A model generated the notes under the pieces. It did no database searches, was not told where the DNA came from, and worked only from the letters and a program-made list of their open reading frames with translations. A stretch of 64,000 nt of DNA, taken from positions 1-64,000 of the forward strand of contig CABZEU010000004.1 in NCBI GenBank assembly GCA_902524795.1. Reading direction: 5' to 3'. The translations under genes were made by a program, and so were the position numbers. Below are positions 29,609 through 42,399 of the stretch, one piece after another. Source of the DNA: an uncultured Pelagibacteraceae bacterium (lineage in GTDB: Bacteria > Pseudomonadota > Alphaproteobacteria > Pelagibacterales > AG-422-B15). Every line of letters starts with the position of its first letter. Within the stretch, counting starts at the first letter, position 1.

Positions 29609-32600
29609 TCAAGAATTTTCCTGAATTTCTGCTGTTTCCTGCTCTTTGGCGGCTTGCATTGCATCGATTTCAATTTTAGCCTCTTTATCAAGATTTTTTG
29701 CCTGATTTTCTATCTGATTAAATATTCTTCCTGTCCCAGCAGGTATTAACCTACCTACGATAACATTCTCTTTAAGACCCTCTAATCTATCCACTTTTCC
29801 TTTGATTGATGCGTCTGTCAGTATTCGCGTCGTCTCCTGGAATGAGGCGGCAGAAATAAATGACCTAGTTTGGAGAGAAGCCTTTGTTATACCTAAAAGA
29901 ACTGGTTTACCTGTGGCTGGTTTCTTATTTTCCGCGGTAAGCTGTTCATTTGTAATTAAGAATTCGTATCTATCTATTTCTTCACCTTTAATAAATGAAC
30001 TATCACCAGTATCAGTAATGCTAATTTTTTGAAGCATCTGTCTACATAAAACTTCAATATGCTTATCATTAATTAAAACACCTTGAAGTCTGTAAACTTC
30101 TTGAACCTCATTAATTAAATAATCTGCTAAAGCTTCTATACCCAAGATCTCCAAAATATCATGCGGGTCAGGGTTTCCATCGAGTAAGTAATCACCTTTC
30201 TCAATAATTTCTCCCTCTTGATAAGCTACATGCTTACCTTTTGGAATTAGCACTTCGACAGGATCATCTTCAGTGTTCTCTGGAGTAATAATTACTTTTT
30301 GCTTTCCTCTTATATCTTTTCCAAAAGATATAATACCTGATATTTCAGATATAATTGCATGATCTTTTGGTTTTCTGGCTTCAAACAATTCAGCTACTCT
30401 AGGTAATCCGCCAGTAATATCTTTTGTTTTAGATGCGGCCTTAGGTGTTCTTGCTAAAACATCACCTGCATGGACTTCAGAACCATCAGAAACTGATAAA
30501 ATAGAATCAGGTGGTAGGAAATATCTTGCTTCATTTCCATTTGCCAGAAGTATTACTTCACCTTTTTTATCTCTCAGAGTAATTCTTGGCTTAAGATCAG
30601 CGCCTTTTGAGTCTAACTTCCAGTCCTTAACTTTGGTATACGTTAATCCTGTTTTTTCTTCTGTTTCTTCTATTAGAGAAATACCTTCCTCCATATCCAC
30701 ATAGTTGGCGGTACCTGATTTTTCAGAAATAACAGGATTTGTAAATGGATCCCATTCGCAAATTTTAGTTCCAGAAGAGACCTTTGAGTCTTCTTCCACA
30801 AGTATTTTTGTTCCATAAGGGACTTTATAGTTTGCAAGCTCTCTGTTATTTTCGTCATGAATAGCTAATTGACAGTTTCTTCCCATAACAATTAAATTCT
30901 TGTTACTATCTTCAACGGTATTTTTGTTTAGGATTTTGAAAATACCATTAGTATTAATCTCAATAAAAGATTGATCATTGATTTGGGCTGCCCCTCCAAT
31001 ATGGAATGTCCTCATGGTTAGTTGTGTTCCAGGTTCACCAATAGACTGAGCTGCAATCATTCCTACAGCCTCTCCCTCATTAACCATAAACCCTCTAGCA
31101 AGATCTCGCCCATAGCACTTCACACATATACCTTTTTTGCTATCGCAAGTTAATGGAGAGCGAATATAAGCATTTTGTATTCCAGCTGTTTCAATTTTCT
31201 CAGCAAGTATCTCATCAATATAATCATCTTTTTTTGCAACAATTTCATTAGTCACTGGATGAATAGTGTCCTTTTGCAAAAATCTTCCAAGTAATCTATC
31301 TGCAATTGATATTATTACTTCTCCTCCTTCAACAACATCAGATATCCATACACCACTATTAGTCCCACAGTCGTGATCTGATATGGTACAATCTTGTGCA
31401 ACGTCGCATAACCTTCTAGTCAAGTATCCAGAATTAGCTGTCTTCAATGCAGTGTCAGCTAGTCCTTTCCTTGCTCCATGAGTAGAATTAAAATATTCGA
31501 GTACATTTAACCCCTCTTTAAAATTAGATATAATAGGAGTTTCTATAATATCCCCAGATGGTTTGGCCATAAGGCCACGCATTCCAGACAACTGCTTCAT
31601 TTGAGCTGCTGAACCTCTGGCCCCTGAATTTGCCATCATATATATAGAGTTAATAGGAAGTTCTCTTTTAGTTGCTTCATCCACTTTGACTGAGGAAATT
31701 TCATTCATCATTTCTTGGGCGACTCTATCAGTGCACTTAGCCCAGGCATCAATTACTTTGTTATATTTTTCTCTATTAGTAATAAGACCATCATTATATT
31801 GCTTTTCATATTTTTCGATTTGTACTGATGTTTCTGAAACCATTTTTTCTTTTGTCTCAGGTATTATCATATCATCCTTACCAAAAGAGATGCCGGCCTT
31901 GTACGCGTAATGAAAACCAAGTGCCATTAATTGATCAGCAAATATAACTGTATCTTTTTGTCCACAGTATCTGTAGACGGTATCAATTAAGCTCGAAACT
32001 TCTTTCTTGCCAAGAAGACGATTTACAAGCTTTGGATCAAGATCTTTATGTTGAGGTATTAAGTTCCATAAAAGCATTCTACCAGGTGTTGTACTAATTC
32101 TTTTGGCATCAATATTCCCATTAGAATTAATGTAATTAATTCTTGCTTCAATTTTCGCATGAACTGTTGTTACGCCATTTTCGATAGCTTGTTGAACTTC
32201 AAAAATATCCTTGTACACAGCTCCCTGACCAGGTTCATTTTCTTTTTCCTGAGAAAGAAAATAAATTCCTAAGACAATGTCCTGACTTGGAACAATTACT
32301 GGCTTCCCATTTGCTGGGTTTAATATATTATTTGTAGACATCATTAAAACCCTTGCTTCTAACTGTGCCTCTAAGCTAAGCGGTACATGGACAGCCATTT
32401 GATCACCATCAAAATCTGCATTAAATGCTGTACAAACTAAAGGGTGCAATTGGATTGCTTTACCCTCAATTAAGGTGGGTTCAAATGCCTGAACACCCAA
32501 CCTATGAAGTGTTGGCGCTCTATTTAAAATAATTGGGTGCTCTCTTATGACTCTATCAAGCACATCCCAGACCTCTGGTCTTTCTTTTTCTACCATTTTC

Positions 32601-33799
32601 TTTGCCTGTTTTAATGTAGTTGCCAGACCTAAGGACTCCAAACGTGCATATATAAATGGTTTAAATAATTCTATTGCCATTTTTTTAGGTAGGCCGCACT
32701 GGTGCAGTTTAAGTTCTGGTCCAACAACGATTACTGACCTGCCAGAGTAGTCAACTCTTTTTCCTAGAAGATTTTGCCTGAATCGACCTTGTTTACCTTT
32801 AAGCATTTCTGCAAGTGATTTTAGAGGCCGTTTATTGGTTCCAGTAATTACTCTGCCTCTGCGTCCATTATCAAATAGCGCGTCTACCGACTCCTGAAGC
32901 ATTCTCTTTTCATTTCTAATAATGATATCTGGCGCTCTTAATTCTATGAGTCTCGATAATCTATTATTTCTATTGATAACTCGTCTATATAGGTCGTTTA
33001 AATCAGATGAAGCAAACCTTCCTCCATCTAAAGGAACAAGTGGTCTAAGTTCTGGTGGAATTACTGGTACGGATGTTAAAATCATCCATTCAGGTCTATT
33101 TCCTGAAGATATAAAAGCTTCAAATATTTTAATTCTTTTAATAAGCTTTTCAGAAAGTGCGACTGCTTTGGTTTCAGCAAGTTTTGATTTTAGTAGTTCA
33201 AGATCAGACTCAAGTTCAACTCTTTCAAGAACTTTTCTTACAGCTTCTGCTCCAATTCCTGCAGAAAAGGAGTCTACGCCATATTCCTCTTTTGCATTTT
33301 CTAGTTCCTCTTCATCCAAAAGCTGATTTTGGATCAATGGTGTTAACCCAGGCTCAGTAACCATAAATTTTTCAAAATAAAGTACTTTTTCTAAGTCTTT
33401 TAACTTCATATCCATCATGAGCGCAATGCGGCTTGGTAATGATTTTAAAAACCAAATATGAGCTACAGGAGCTGCAAGTTGAATATGGCCCATGCGTTCT
33501 CTTCTTACGTCTTTTTTTGTTACTTCAACTCCACATTTTTCACATATTATACCTTTGAATTTCATTCTCTTATATTTGCCACATAAGCACTCATAATCTT
33601 TTATTGGACCAAATATTCTTGCACAAAAGAGGCCATCTCTTTCAGGTTTAAATGTTCGATAGTTGATCGTTTCAGGTTTTTTTATTTCACCGTATGACCA
33701 GGATAAAATTCTCTCGGGACTTGCTATAGAGATTTTAACTTGATTAAAGTCATCTCTTGATGCGGCAGGATTAAAAATGTTCATTAAAGACTGGCTCAT
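29609..33799 (-). CDS. rpoC: DNA-directed RNA polymerase beta' subunit
   Basis: Catalytic subunit of RNA polymerase. 1396 residues. The N-terminal zinc ribbon contains [20 protein letters not shown]; the active-site Mg2+ loop [12 protein letters not shown] is intact; the second zinc site (CGTNSGV ... [13 protein letters not shown]) and the trigger loop region ([20 protein letters not shown]) are present. It follows rpoB by 10 nt. Confidence 0.99.
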   Translation of the reverse strand: MSQSLMNIFNPAASRDDFNQVKISIASPERILSWSYGEIKKPETINYRTFKPERDGLFCARIFGPIKDYECLCGKYKRMKFKGIICEKCGVEVTKKDVRRERMGHIQLAAPVAHIWFLKSLPSRIALMMDMKLKDLEKVLYFEKFMVTEPGLTPLIQNQLLDEEELENAKEEYGVDSFSAGIGAEAVRKVLERVELESDLELLKSKLAETKAVALSEKLIKRIKIFEAFISSGNRPEWMILTSVPVIPPELRPLVPLDGGRFASSDLNDLYRRVINRNNRLSRLIELRAPDIIIRNEKRMLQESVDALFDNGRRGRVITGTNKRPLKSLAEMLKGKQGRFRQNLLGKRVDYSGRSVIVVGPELKLHQCGLPKKMAIELFKPFIYARLESLGLATTLKQAKKMVEKERPEVWDVLDRVIREHPIILNRAPTLHRLGVQAFEPTLIEGKAIQLHPLVCTAFNADFDGDQMAVHVPLSLEAQLEARVLMMSTNNILNPANGKPVIVPSQDIVLGIYFLSQEKENEPGQGAVYKDIFEVQQAIENGVTTVHAKIEARINYINSNGNIDAKRISTTPGRMLLWNLIPQHKDLDPKLVNRLLGKKEVSSLIDTVYRYCGQKDTVIFADQLMALGFHYAYKAGISFGKDDMIIPETKEKMVSETSVQIEKYEKQYNDGLITNREKYNKVIDAWAKCTDRVAQEMMNEISSVKVDEATKRELPINSIYMMANSGARGSAAQMKQLSGMRGLMAKPSGDIIETPIISNFKEGLNVLEYFNSTHGARKGLADTALKTANSGYLTRRLCDVAQDCTISDHDCGTNSGVWISDVVEGGEVIISIADRLLGRFLQKDTIHPVTNEIVAKKDDYIDEILAEKIETAGIQNAYIRSPLTCDSKKGICVKCYGRDLARGFMVNEGEAVGMIAAQSIGEPGTQLTMRTFHIGGAAQINDQSFIEINTNGIFKILNKNTVEDSNKNLIVMGRNCQLAIHDENNRELANYKVPYGTKILVEEDSKVSSGTKICEWDPFTNPVISEKSGTANYVDMEEGISLIEETEEKTGLTYTKVKDWKLDSKGADLKPRITLRDKKGEVILLANGNEARYFLPPDSILSVSDGSEVHAGDVLARTPKAASKTKDITGGLPRVAELFEARKPKDHAIISEISGIISFGKDIRGKQKVIITPENTEDDPVEVLIPKGKHVAYQEGEIIEKGDYLLDGNPDPHDILEILGIEALADYLINEVQEVYRLQGVLINDKHIEVLCRQMLQKISITDTGDSSFIKGEEIDRYEFLITNEQLTAENKKPATGKPVLLGITKASLQTRSFISAASFQETTRILTDASIKGKVDRLEGLKENVIVGRLIPAGTGRIFNQIENQAKNLDKEAKIEIDAMQAAKEQETAEIQENS

Positions 33800-33809
33800 A
33801 TATAATTTC

Positions 33810-36800
33810 CTAATTTAAGTTCGATAATTCTATGTTAAGGCCAAGAGATCGTATCTCTTTAATTAAAACATTAAATGATTCAGGTGTTCCTGATTGGAAT
33901 ACATCCTCACCTCGTATTATGGTTTCATACACTTTAGTTCTTCCAGCTACGTCATCAGATTTGACGGTTAAAATTTCTTGTAAAGTATATGCGGCCCCAT
34001 AAGCTTCAAGAGCCCATACTTCCATCTCACCAAATCTCTGGCCACCAAACTGAGCTTTACCTCCCAATGGTTGCTGAGTTACAAGACTGTAAGGGCCAAT
34101 TGACCTTGCATGAATTTTATCATCAACTAAGTGATGAAGCTTTAACATATATATGTATCCTACTGTGACTTTTCTCTCAAACTGCTCTCCAGTTAAGCCA
34201 TCCCATAATAAAGTTTGTCCACTTTTATCAAAGCCTGCAACTTCTAACATCTCAGAGATTTCATGCTCAGACGCTCCATCAAAAACTGGTGTTTTAATAG
34301 GAACTCCAGAAGAAATATTCATGGCAAGTTCTTTTTGCTCTGACTTATTTAGAGGAGCTATTTCATTTTTATACTGTTCGGACCCATAAACTTTCTCCAA
34401 AGAATTACCAATATATGAATGATCATTTGTAGCATTGTACTGTGCAATTGATTTATTAATAATTTCTCCAATACCAGCGCATGCCCATCCTAAATGAGTT
34501 TCTAATATTTGGCCGACATTCATTCTACTTGGCACACCTAAAGGGTTTAATACTATATCGACAGTCCTTCCATCCTCCAGATAAGGCATGTCTTCAACAG
34601 GTGCGATTTTACTTATGACGCCTTTATTTCCGTGTCGTCCAGCCATCTTGTCACCGGGTTGCAATTTTCTTTTCACAGCTACAAAAACCTTAACCATTTT
34701 CATCACGCCAGGTAACAATTCGTCTCCTCTTTGAACTTTATCAACTTTGTTATCAAAACGCGATTGAATTGCTGATCTTGCAACATCATACTGTTTTTTT
34801 AAATTGTTTATATCCTCTTGGTCTTTTGCATTTTGAAGCTTTACTTTCCATAATGAGTCTAGATTTACAGAGCTTATATCATTTTCATCTAACAATTTTT
34901 GATCCATTATTCCCTCAGGGAGCTCTGATATACTTTTACCTTTGATTATGTTTCCTAATCTTTCTTTTATATTTCTATTAAGAATTCCTAATTCAGCCTC
35001 ACGGTCATTCGCAAGCTTTTCAATTTCGTCTCTTTCAATTGAGAGGGCTCTGTCATCTTTTTCTATTCCATACCTATTGAAAACCTTTACATCTACAACA
35101 ATACCACTTGACCCTGGTGGTAGTTTCAGGGATGTATCCTTTACGTCTGTTGCTTTTTCTCCAAATATTGCTCTTAGTAGTTTTTCCTCAGGAGTTACCG
35201 GACTCTCTCCTTTAGGAGTTACTTTTCCTACAAGAATATCTCCAGGATTTACATCCGCACCAACATAGACAATGCCTGCTTCATCAAGATTACGTAACAT
35301 TTCGTCGCCAGCATTAGGTATATCTCGCGTAATCTCTTCTGAGCCTAATTTTGTATCTCGAGACATTACCTCAAATTCTTCAATATGAATTGAAGTGAAC
35401 TTGTCTTCCTGAACAATCTTTTCTGAAATCAGAATAGAATCCTCAAAGTTGTAACCTCTCCACGGCATGAATGCGACTACCACATTTCTACCTAAACCTA
35501 ATTCACCTAAGTGCGTTGAAGGACCATCGGCAATAATATCTCCTCTAGACACTTTATCACCCACTTTAACTAATGGTCTTTGATTAATGCATGTACTTTG
35601 GTTTGATCTTTGGAACTTTAAAAGCGTATAAATATCAACCCCAGACTCATTTGTTTGTATTTTTTCTGTAACCCTAACAACAATTCGCTTACCGTCTATT
35701 TTATCAACAATACCATCCCTATTGGCGATAATGGTTACGCCTGAGTCTATTGCAACTACTTTCTCAACCCCTGTTCCAACAAGTGGGGACTCTGCTTGTA
35801 TAAGAGGTACAGCTTGCCTCATCATATTAGAACCCATTAAAGCTCTGTTCGCATCATCATTTTCAAGAAATGGTATTAGTGATGCTGCACAAGAAACAAC
35901 CTGTTTTGGTGATACGTCCATGTAGTTAATTTCATCAGGAATAGTCATTACAAAGTCTCCATTACGCCTACACGAAACTAGTTTTGTAGTGAAGCTTCCT
36001 TTTTCATCAATCTCACTATTTGCCTGCGCGATTGTATAGTCAGCCTCTTCCATTGCAGGCAAATATTCAACATCTTTTGTAACTTTACCATTTACAACTT
36101 TTCTGTAAGGGCTTTCAATAAACCCATACTGATTCACCCTTGCATGAGATGCTAAGCTGTTTATCAGCCCTATATTTGGGCCTTCTGGTGTTTCAATTGG
36201 ACAAATTCTTCCATAGTGAGTTGGGTGAACATCTCTTACCTCAAATCCCGCTCTTTCTCTGCTTAAGCCACCAGGCCCTAAAGCCGAAAGTCTTCTTTTA
36301 TGAGTTATTTCTGCCAGTGGGTTTGTTTGGTCCATAAACTGAGAAAGTTGAGATGTTCCAAAAAATTCTTTTAAAGATGCAACCAATGGTTTTGCATTAA
36401 TTATATCTTGTGGTGTGACAGCATCAACTTCAAGTGAATTCATTCTCTCTTTAATTGATCTTTCCATTCTTATAAGACCCATTCTGAACTGATTTTCAAC
36501 AAGCTCGCCCACAGATCTTACTCTTCTGTTTCCAAGATGATCAATATCATCAACCTCACCTTTGCCAGTTCTTAAATCCATTACAGTCTTTACTACTTCA
36601 ATAATATCTTCAGTCCTTAAAACTGTGATTGAGTCTGGACAGTCAAGATTTAACCTATAGTTTATTTTTACTCGACCAACATCGGATAAATCATATTTTT
36701 CTGATTTAAAAAATAATGAATTAAATACTTCAAACGCTGTTTCTAAATTGGGTGGTTCGCCTGGCCTCAATACTTTATATATTTCTACAACAGCCTCTTC

Positions 36801-37931
36801 TGGACTTAAATTCTTGTCGACTCTTAGAGTATCCCTAATGAATGAGCCAACGTTAATGCCATCAATTTCAAGTATGGGTAATTTGCTAATTTTTAGTTCT
36901 TTTATTTTTTCTATAGACTCTCTAGTAATTTCATCCGAAGCCTCTAGATAAATTTCACCAGTTTTTTCGTTGATAATATCATCTGCAATAAACTTACCAA
37001 TTAGTTCATCGTCATCTATAAGTAAATTTTTGAGACCATCATTATATAATTTTTTTGCAATAACTGGATTTATTTTTGTTCCTTGTTTGACAGCAACTTT
37101 TCCATTGACTGCATTAACTAAACTCTTTTGAAGCTTTCCAGTCTTAATATTTTTAGGGTTAAAGTTAAACTTCCATTTGCCGTCTTTAACGTTCAGATTA
37201 TAAATTTCTGTGCTGTAGAATAAATTTAATATCTCATCTCTTTTTACTCCCATTGACATTAAAAATGTCGTAATTGGTATTTTTTTCTTTCTGTCAATCC
37301 TGCAATGCAAAATATCTTTATGATCAAATTCAATATCCAACCATGAACCCCTATAAGGGATTACTCTTGCGCCAAAAAGTAGTTTTCCACTTGAATGAGT
37401 TTTGCCATTATCATGGTCAAAAAATACTCCAGGACTGCGGTGCATTTGGCTTACAACCACTCTCTCAGTGCCATTTGTAATAAATGTTCCTTTTTGCGTC
37501 ATTAACGGTAAGTCGCAAAGATATATTTCTTGCTCTTTGATATCTTTTACTGTCCTTGACTCAGTTTCTTCATCAATATCAAAAACTATAAGTCGTAACT
37601 TCACATTTAATGGAGCAGCGTAAGTTTTATCTCTTTGTCGACACTCATCAACATCAAACTTTGGCTCTTGAAGACTATATTCAATATATTCTATTCTGGC
37701 AGAGCCAGAAAAATCTTCTAGAGGAAAAACACTTTTGAACACTTTTTGCAGTCCGCGATCTGGTCTTTTTGATGGATGAATTTCTTCCAAAAGAAACTCC
37801 TCATACGATTTTTTTTGTATTTCAATAAGATTGGGGAACTTAGAAACTTCTTTGAGTTTTCCAAAGTTCTTGCGAACTCTTTTTCTTTCAGTAAATGATA
37901 ATGTATTAACCACTAATGTGTATTCGCCCAT
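33810..37931 (-). CDS. rpoB: DNA-directed RNA polymerase beta subunit
   Basis: Core RNA polymerase subunit. 1373 residues. The rifampicin pocket reads [33 protein letters not shown], with sensitive-type residues at the usual positions. [15 protein letters not shown] and the C-terminal [24 protein letters not shown] are present. The start at 37931 comes only 4 nt after a perfect hairpin and has no Shine-Dalgarno sequence, so a start a few codons downstream remains possible. Confidence 0.98.
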   Translation of the reverse strand: MGEYTLVVNTLSFTERKRVRKNFGKLKEVSKFPNLIEIQKKSYEEFLLEEIHPSKRPDRGLQKVFKSVFPLEDFSGSARIEYIEYSLQEPKFDVDECRQRDKTYAAPLNVKLRLIVFDIDEETESRTVKDIKEQEIYLCDLPLMTQKGTFITNGTERVVVSQMHRSPGVFFDHDNGKTHSSGKLLFGARVIPYRGSWLDIEFDHKDILHCRIDRKKKIPITTFLMSMGVKRDEILNLFYSTEIYNLNVKDGKWKFNFNPKNIKTGKLQKSLVNAVNGKVAVKQGTKINPVIAKKLYNDGLKNLLIDDDELIGKFIADDIINEKTGEIYLEASDEITRESIEKIKELKISKLPILEIDGINVGSFIRDTLRVDKNLSPEEAVVEIYKVLRPGEPPNLETAFEVFNSLFFKSEKYDLSDVGRVKINYRLNLDCPDSITVLRTEDIIEVVKTVMDLRTGKGEVDDIDHLGNRRVRSVGELVENQFRMGLIRMERSIKERMNSLEVDAVTPQDIINAKPLVASLKEFFGTSQLSQFMDQTNPLAEITHKRRLSALGPGGLSRERAGFEVRDVHPTHYGRICPIETPEGPNIGLINSLASHARVNQYGFIESPYRKVVNGKVTKDVEYLPAMEEADYTIAQANSEIDEKGSFTTKLVSCRRNGDFVMTIPDEINYMDVSPKQVVSCAASLIPFLENDDANRALMGSNMMRQAVPLIQAESPLVGTGVEKVVAIDSGVTIIANRDGIVDKIDGKRIVVRVTEKIQTNESGVDIYTLLKFQRSNQSTCINQRPLVKVGDKVSRGDIIADGPSTHLGELGLGRNVVVAFMPWRGYNFEDSILISEKIVQEDKFTSIHIEEFEVMSRDTKLGSEEITRDIPNAGDEMLRNLDEAGIVYVGADVNPGDILVGKVTPKGESPVTPEEKLLRAIFGEKATDVKDTSLKLPPGSSGIVVDVKVFNRYGIEKDDRALSIERDEIEKLANDREAELGILNRNIKERLGNIIKGKSISELPEGIMDQKLLDENDISSVNLDSLWKVKLQNAKDQEDINNLKKQYDVARSAIQSRFDNKVDKVQRGDELLPGVMKMVKVFVAVKRKLQPGDKMAGRHGNKGVISKIAPVEDMPYLEDGRTVDIVLNPLGVPSRMNVGQILETHLGWACAGIGEIINKSIAQYNATNDHSYIGNSLEKVYGSEQYKNEIAPLNKSEQKELAMNISSGVPIKTPVFDGASEHEISEMLEVAGFDKSGQTLLWDGLTGEQFERKVTVGYIYMLKLHHLVDDKIHARSIGPYSLVTQQPLGGKAQFGGQRFGEMEVWALEAYGAAYTLQEILTVKSDDVAGRTKVYETIIRGEDVFQSGTPESFNVLIKEIRSLGLNIELSNLN

Positions 37932-37935
37932 TTAT

Positions 37936-37958
37936 AATAGTTTGCTTAGCAAACTATT
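37936..37958. repeat. perfect 10-bp inverted repeat between rplL and rpoB
   Basis: AATAGTTTGC and GCAAACTATT flank a TTA loop. The hairpin occupies nearly all of the 47-nt gap between rplL and rpoB. There is no T-tract after it on the minus strand. In other bacteria this gap holds an attenuator or an RNase III site, so a role in lowering rpoBC relative to rplJL is plausible but inferred. Confidence 0.7.
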
Positions 37959-37978
37959 AAGTAAAATATTAATTTAAT

Positions 37979-38356
37979 TTATTTAAGTTCTACAGTTGCG
38001 CCTGCAGCTTCAAGTTTTTCCTTAAAACCATTTGCTTCGTCTTTCGATACCCCTGTCTTCAATTCCTTTGGAGCACCCTCTACCATATCTTTAGCTTCTT
38101 TGAGACCTAAACCAGTAATTGTTCTAACTTCTTTAATTACATTAATTTTTTTATCACCAGCAGCGGCCAAGACTATTGTGAATTCATCTTTTTCTTCTTC
38201 TGCAGCATCTCCCGCAGGTGCAGCTCCAGCAGCGGCAACAGCCACAGGTGCGGCAGCAGAAACCCCCCACTTTTCTTCTAATAACTTTGAAAGCTCTGCA
38301 GCTTCTATAACTGTTAGATCAGATAATTGATCAACTATTTGTTGGAGGTCAGCCAT
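37979..38356 (-). CDS. rplL: 50S ribosomal protein L7/L12
   Basis: Stalk protein that recruits translational GTPases. 125 residues: N-terminal dimerisation domain, an alanine-rich hinge (about 35-52), and the C-terminal domain with [19 protein letters not shown]. Confidence 0.99.
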   Translation of the reverse strand: MADLQQIVDQLSDLTVIEAAELSKLLEEKWGVSAAAPVAVAAAGAAPAGDAAEEEKDEFTIVLAAAGDKKINVIKEVRTITGLGLKEAKDMVEGAPKELKTGVSKDEANGFKEKLEAAGATVELK

Positions 38357-38386
38357 TTTTATTCCCTTTCTTACTTAATTAAAATA

Positions 38387-38893
38387 TTATTTTGAACTAT
38401 ACGCGTTAAATACTCTTGCTAAGTCGCCTGATGGTGCAGTCAATATTGAAGCTATCTTCTGCGCAGGTGAACTAATCAAACCTATTAATTGTGCCCTTAT
38501 TTCCTCGAGAGTTGGCAATTTAGATAAAATTTCAATTTTTTCAACACTTAAAATTTCATTATCCATTATTCCACCCAAGACAACTAAGTCGTTGTTATTC
38601 TTTGCAAAATCTACAAGTAACTTCGTTAACGAAGCTGGATCATTGGAGTAAGCTATAGCTGTAGGTCCGTTAAATAAGTCAGATAATTCAACTTTGTTGG
38701 TTTCCTTAAGTGCTAATTTTACAAGTCTATTATTTGTAACTTTTATATTACAGCCGGCATTGAATGATTGAACTCTCAAATCTGTCATTTCATTCATCGA
38801 CATTCCTCTATAATGAAAAACAAGTATTAAACTATTCTCACCTATAATACTTTTTAAATTCTTAATAAAATTTTCTTTTTGCTCTCTCTTCAT
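38387..38893 (-). CDS. rplJ: 50S ribosomal protein L10
   Basis: Anchors L7/L12 dimers to 23S rRNA. 168 residues with FHYRGMSMNEMTDLR and KVTNNRLVKLAL. Three nt after rplA. In E. coli its complex with L12 represses this operon. Confidence 0.97.
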   Translation of the reverse strand: MKREQKENFIKNLKSIIGENSLILVFHYRGMSMNEMTDLRVQSFNAGCNIKVTNNRLVKLALKETNKVELSDLFNGPTAIAYSNDPASLTKLLVDFAKNNNDLVVLGGIMDNEILSVEKIEILSKLPTLEEIRAQLIGLISSPAQKIASILTAPSGDLARVFNAYSSK

Positions 38894-38896
38894 AAT

Positions 38897-39580
38897 TTAT
38901 CCATCTATAGTGTTTATGTCGACATTAACTCCTGGTCCCATTGTCGGACTCAAATATATATTTTTTAAAAAATCGCCTTTAACACCAGGAGGTCGATCTT
39001 TTGAAATCTTCTCGACAAAAAATTTTATATTCTTTTTTATATCTTCCTTTGCAAAACTTGATTTTGCTATACCTGCCTGTATTAGTGTCTCACTACTTTT
39101 ATACTCAATTTCTCCTGCCTTCGCATCATCAATTGCTTGCTTTATATCATTTGTAACAGTGCCTAGTTTGGGATTCGGCATCAAATTTCTTGGTCCCAGA
39201 ACCTTCCCTAACTTACCAACTTTTGACATCATATCTGGCGAAGCTATACACCTGTCGAAGTCTGTAAAACCTGCTTCAACCTTTTGGACAAGTTCGTCAG
39301 CACCTACTATATCAGCTCCAGCATCCTTAGCTTCTTGCTGTTTATCTTCAGGAACAATGACGCACACTTTTACTTTCTTACCTAAACTCTTTGGTAATTT
39401 TAATTTACCCCGAACATTTTGTTCTCCATTTTTGGGATCAATATTTAAATTCATGCATATATCAATTGTTTCATCAAATTTGGTGGTTGAAGATTTTATT
39501 ACTAGCTCAATTGCATCACCTAAATTGTATGATTTCGAAAAATCATTTTGACTCAAGATATCTTTCATTCTTTTATTCAC
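38897..39580 (-). CDS. rplA: 50S ribosomal protein L1
   Basis: Mobile L1 stalk protein involved in E-site tRNA release. 227 residues. It contains GADIVGADELVQKVEAG, SPDMMSKVGKLGKVLGPRNLMPNPKLGTV and the C-terminal LSPTMGPGVNVD. One base is shared with rplK. Confidence 0.99.
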   Translation of the reverse strand: MNKRMKDILSQNDFSKSYNLGDAIELVIKSSTTKFDETIDICMNLNIDPKNGEQNVRGKLKLPKSLGKKVKVCVIVPEDKQQEAKDAGADIVGADELVQKVEAGFTDFDRCIASPDMMSKVGKLGKVLGPRNLMPNPKLGTVTNDIKQAIDDAKAGEIEYKSSETLIQAGIAKSSFAKEDIKKNIKFFVEKISKDRPPGVKGDFLKNIYLSPTMGPGVNVDINTIDG

Positions 39581-40008
39581 TAGCTTGTTACCTCAATACC
39601 CATCGATTTTGCAGAGCCAATAATGATTTTTGTACCTTGTTCAATAGTATTTGCATTTAGATCTTTTAATTTCTTTTCTGCAATGTCCCTACATTGTGAT
39701 GTAGAAATAGTTGAAATCATATCTCTACCAGGTTCTTTAGATCCTTTCTTTATCTTTAATGCTTCTTTGATAAAAAATGATGCAGGTGGTAGCTTAATTT
39801 CAATACTAAAACTTTTGTCAGTGTTATATGTAACCACAACAGGCAGCATCACTCCAGGCTGCTCCCCTTTACTTTTCTCATTAAATACTTTGCAGAAGTC
39901 CATAATATTAATACCCCTTTGACCAAGGGCTGGTCCTACTGGTGGAGACGGATTTGCTTGTCCGGCTGGGACTTGTAACTTTAACTTTCCTTCAATTTCT
40001 TTTGCCAT
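39580..40008 (-). CDS. rplK: 50S ribosomal protein L11
   Basis: GTPase-centre protein and thiostrepton site. 142 residues with [30 protein letters not shown], and the rRNA-binding C-terminal [10 protein letters not shown]. One nt after nusG. Confidence 0.99.
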   Translation of the reverse strand: MAKEIEGKLKLQVPAGQANPSPPVGPALGQRGINIMDFCKVFNEKSKGEQPGVMLPVVVTYNTDKSFSIEIKLPPASFFIKEALKIKKGSKEPGRDMISTISTSQCRDIAEKKLKDLNANTIEQGTKIIIGSAKSMGIEVTS

Positions 40009-40009
40009 T

Positions 40010-40543
40010 TTATGCCTTTTCTACCTGTGTATATTCAAGTTCTACTGGTGTAGATCGCCCAAATATTGAAACAGAAACTTTAACCCTAGATCTTTCTTCA
40101 TCAATTTCCTCAACTAATCCATTAAATGAGGCAAAAGGTCCATCACTTACTCTGACTTGCTCGCCTACTTCAAATGTAATAGAAGGTTTTGGACTAGTTA
40201 CACCTTCTTCTATGTCTTGTAAAATCTTATTTATTTCACTTTCAGGAACTGCTGAGGGTTTTCCTTGTGTATGTCCTAAAAAACCACTGACCTTTGGTAG
40301 TGCCTTGACCATATGATATGTTTCGTCAGTCATTTCCATCTTGGTTAATACATAACCAGGAAAAAACTTTCTTTCAGCATTTCTCTTTTTGCCTTTTTTG
40401 ACTTCTACAACTTCTTCAGTGGGAACAATAATCTCACTAAATGAAGCTTCTATGTTTTTAGTTTTAGCTTTATCTAAAATAGCTGCTGCGACTTTTTTTT
40501 CAAAACCTGAATAAGCGTGCACAATATACCATCTATGTGTCAT
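40010..40543 (-). CDS. nusG: transcription termination/antitermination factor NusG
   Basis: Binds RNA polymerase and couples it to Rho or, through S10, to the ribosome. 177 residues: NGN domain with [15 protein letters not shown] and [11 protein letters not shown], then a C-terminal KOW domain [17 protein letters not shown]. It starts at the base after the secE stop. Confidence 0.98.
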   Translation of the reverse strand: MTHRWYIVHAYSGFEKKVAAAILDKAKTKNIEASFSEIIVPTEEVVEVKKGKKRNAERKFFPGYVLTKMEMTDETYHMVKALPKVSGFLGHTQGKPSAVPESEINKILQDIEEGVTSPKPSITFEVGEQVRVSDGPFASFNGLVEEIDEERSRVKVSVSIFGRSTPVELEYTQVEKA

Positions 40544-40732
40544 TTAAACAGCTAGTCCTATCAGTCTATCGAGCCCGAAGCTAAAAATTTGATCTATTAT
40601 CAAGAAAAATACTGCTGCGAAAGCGGTGATAATGACGACCATCACTGATCCTGTAAGTGTTTCTCTTGAAGAAGGCCATGTTACTTTACCTCCTTCTCTC
40701 CTCACTTCTTGTATAAACTTAAAAGGTTTCAT
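40544..40732 (-). CDS. secE: preprotein translocase subunit SecE
   Basis: Essential clamp of the SecY channel. 62 residues, the minimal form with one membrane helix (about 30-52) preceded by FIQEVRREGGKVTWPSSRET, the conserved amphipathic helix. Located between tRNA-Trp and nusG. Confidence 0.97.
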   Translation of the reverse strand: MKPFKFIQEVRREGGKVTWPSSRETLTGSVMVVIITAFAAVFFLIIDQIFSFGLDRLIGLAV

Positions 40733-40746
40733 AATTTTTTCTTAAT

Positions 40747-40822
40747 TGGCAGGAGCGAAGGGACTCGAACCCCCAACCCCCGGTTTTGGAGACCGGTGCT
40801 CTACCAGTTGAGCTACACTCCT
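40747..40822 (-). tRNA. tRNA-Trp (anticodon CCA)
   Basis: 76 nt on the minus strand. The acceptor stem pairs AGGAGTG with CGCTCCT, the anticodon loop reads CTCCAAA, and the 3' CCA is encoded. It lies between tuf and secE as in many alphaproteobacteria, so it is probably processed from that transcript. Confidence 0.97.
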
Positions 40823-40826
40823 CCAG

Positions 40827-42017
40827 TTATGAAATAATTTCCGTTACAACACCGGAGCCAACAGTACGACCACCTTCTCTTATAGCAAAGCGCACTCCTT
40901 TATCCATTGCAATTGGAGCTATCATTTCAACTTCCATTGAAATATTATCTCCCGGCATAACCATTTCAGTACCTTCAGGAAGCTGACAAACACCAGTTAC
41001 ATCAGTTGTTCTGAAATAAAACTGAGGTCTGTAGTTTGTGAAGAAAGGTGTATGTCTTCCACCTTCTTCTTTTTTAAGAACATAAGCTTCACATTTGAAC
41101 TTTGTATGCGGAGTAATAGTTCCAGGATGAGCAAGCACTTGACCTCTCTCAACTTGGTCTCTCTCAACACCTCTTAAAAGAGCACCGATATTATCTCCAG
41201 CCTCTCCAGTATCTAGAAGCTTTCTGAACATCTCTACTCCAGTACAAGTAGTTTTTTGAGTGTCTTTAATGCCAACGATCTCTAGTTCTTCTCCAACCTT
41301 AACTATTCCACTTTCTACTCTACCCGTGCAAACTGTTCCTCTTCCAGAGATTGAAAATACATCCTCAATTGGCATAAGGAATGGCTTATCCTTATCTCTT
41401 TCTGGTTGTGGAATAAATTCATCAACAGCTTTCATTAATTCTGCAATAGAATTCTTACCAATCTCATCATCTCGGCTCTCAACTGCAGCTAATGCAGATC
41501 CTTTAACAATCGGAGTTGTATCACCAGGAAAATCATACTCATTTAGAATATCTCTTATTTCAACTTCAACAAGTTCAAGCAATTCAGCATCGTCAACCTG
41601 ATCAACTTTATTTAAGTATACAACAATTGCTGGAACACCAACTTGACGTGCTAATAAAATGTGTTCACGTGTTTGTGGCATAGGTCCGTCAGCTGCATTA
41701 ACAACTAAGATAGCTCCGTCCATTTGAGCTGCTCCTGTTATCATGTTCTTAACGTAGTCAGCGTGACCTGGACAATCTACGTGAGCATAGTGTCTTGCAT
41801 CAGTTGTATATTCAACGTGTGCTGTAGAAATTGTAATTCCACGCTCTTTTTCTTCTGGTGCTTTATCAATTGCATCGTATGCAGTGAATTCTGCACCACC
41901 AGACTCAGATAATACTTTTGTAATTGCTGCGGTCAAAGTAGTTTTACCATGATCCACGTGACCAATAGTTCCAACATTACAGTGCGGTTTACTACGATCG
42001 AATTTTTCTTTAGCCAT
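40827..42017 (-). CDS. tuf: elongation factor Tu
   Basis: Delivers aminoacyl-tRNA to the ribosome. 396 residues: G1 [11 protein letters not shown]3 DCPGHADY, G4 NKVDQVDD, and domains II and III including [24 protein letters not shown]. It lies in the tRNA-tufB-type site, between tRNA-Gly and tRNA-Trp, and not beside fusA. Confidence 0.99.
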   Translation of the reverse strand: MAKEKFDRSKPHCNVGTIGHVDHGKTTLTAAITKVLSESGGAEFTAYDAIDKAPEEKERGITISTAHVEYTTDARHYAHVDCPGHADYVKNMITGAAQMDGAILVVNAADGPMPQTREHILLARQVGVPAIVVYLNKVDQVDDAELLELVEVEIRDILNEYDFPGDTTPIVKGSALAAVESRDDEIGKNSIAELMKAVDEFIPQPERDKDKPFLMPIEDVFSISGRGTVCTGRVESGIVKVGEELEIVGIKDTQKTTCTGVEMFRKLLDTGEAGDNIGALLRGVERDQVERGQVLAHPGTITPHTKFKCEAYVLKKEEGGRHTPFFTNYRPQFYFRTTDVTGVCQLPEGTEMVMPGDNISMEVEMIAPIAMDKGVRFAIREGGRTVGSGVVTEIIS

Positions 42018-42054
42018 TTTTTATGTCCTCTCAGTTTTTAAACAACTTTAGTCT

Positions 42055-42128
42055 TGGAGCGGGTGAAGGGAATCGAACCCTCGTAATCAGCTTGGAAGGC
42101 TGGAGCTTTACCACTAAGCTACACCCGC
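42055..42128 (-). tRNA. tRNA-Gly (anticodon TCC)
   Basis: 74 nt on the minus strand. GCGGGTG pairs with CACCCGC, the anticodon loop is CTTCCAA, and CCA is encoded. It lies 37 nt upstream of tuf. Confidence 0.97.
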
Positions 42129-42162
42129 TTGTTCCTTCAAGCTACCCTAAGGTACCTTTTCG

Positions 42163-42247
42163 TGGTGGAGGGGGTTGGATTCGAACCAACGTAAGCATAG
42201 CTAACGGGTTTACAGCCCGTCCCCTTTAACCACTCGGGCACCCCTCC
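42163..42247 (-). tRNA. tRNA-Tyr (anticodon GTA)
   Basis: 85 nt on the minus strand with a long class II variable arm. GGAGGGG pairs with CCCCTCC, the anticodon is GTA, and CCA is encoded. It is the first gene of the tRNA-tuf-secE-nusG-rpl-rpo block. Confidence 0.97.
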
Positions 42248-42399
42248 CGAGATAGTTTTATCAACATCTCAAGATAAGTTTCCCTAGACATAGTCTATTG
42301 AACCTTAAGGGGTGACTTATATGTAAAAAAGGAGGGTAAATCAATAAATATTAATATTTTTAAACCTAAATAAATTAAAAATGTTAAATTCTTAAATAC

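Noticed and set aside
35700-36400. Rifampicin-resistance-type changes in rpoB
   Set aside because: The pocket motif ([19 protein letters not shown]) reads as the sensitive type.
34153-37623. Several plus-strand open frames of 60-110 codons opposite rpoB
   Set aside because: They are shadows of the rpoB reading frame; no start signals or family features.
42023-42229. Open frame of 68 codons running through tRNA-Gly and tRNA-Tyr on the plus strand
   Set aside because: It is antisense to two clear tRNA genes and has no protein family features.
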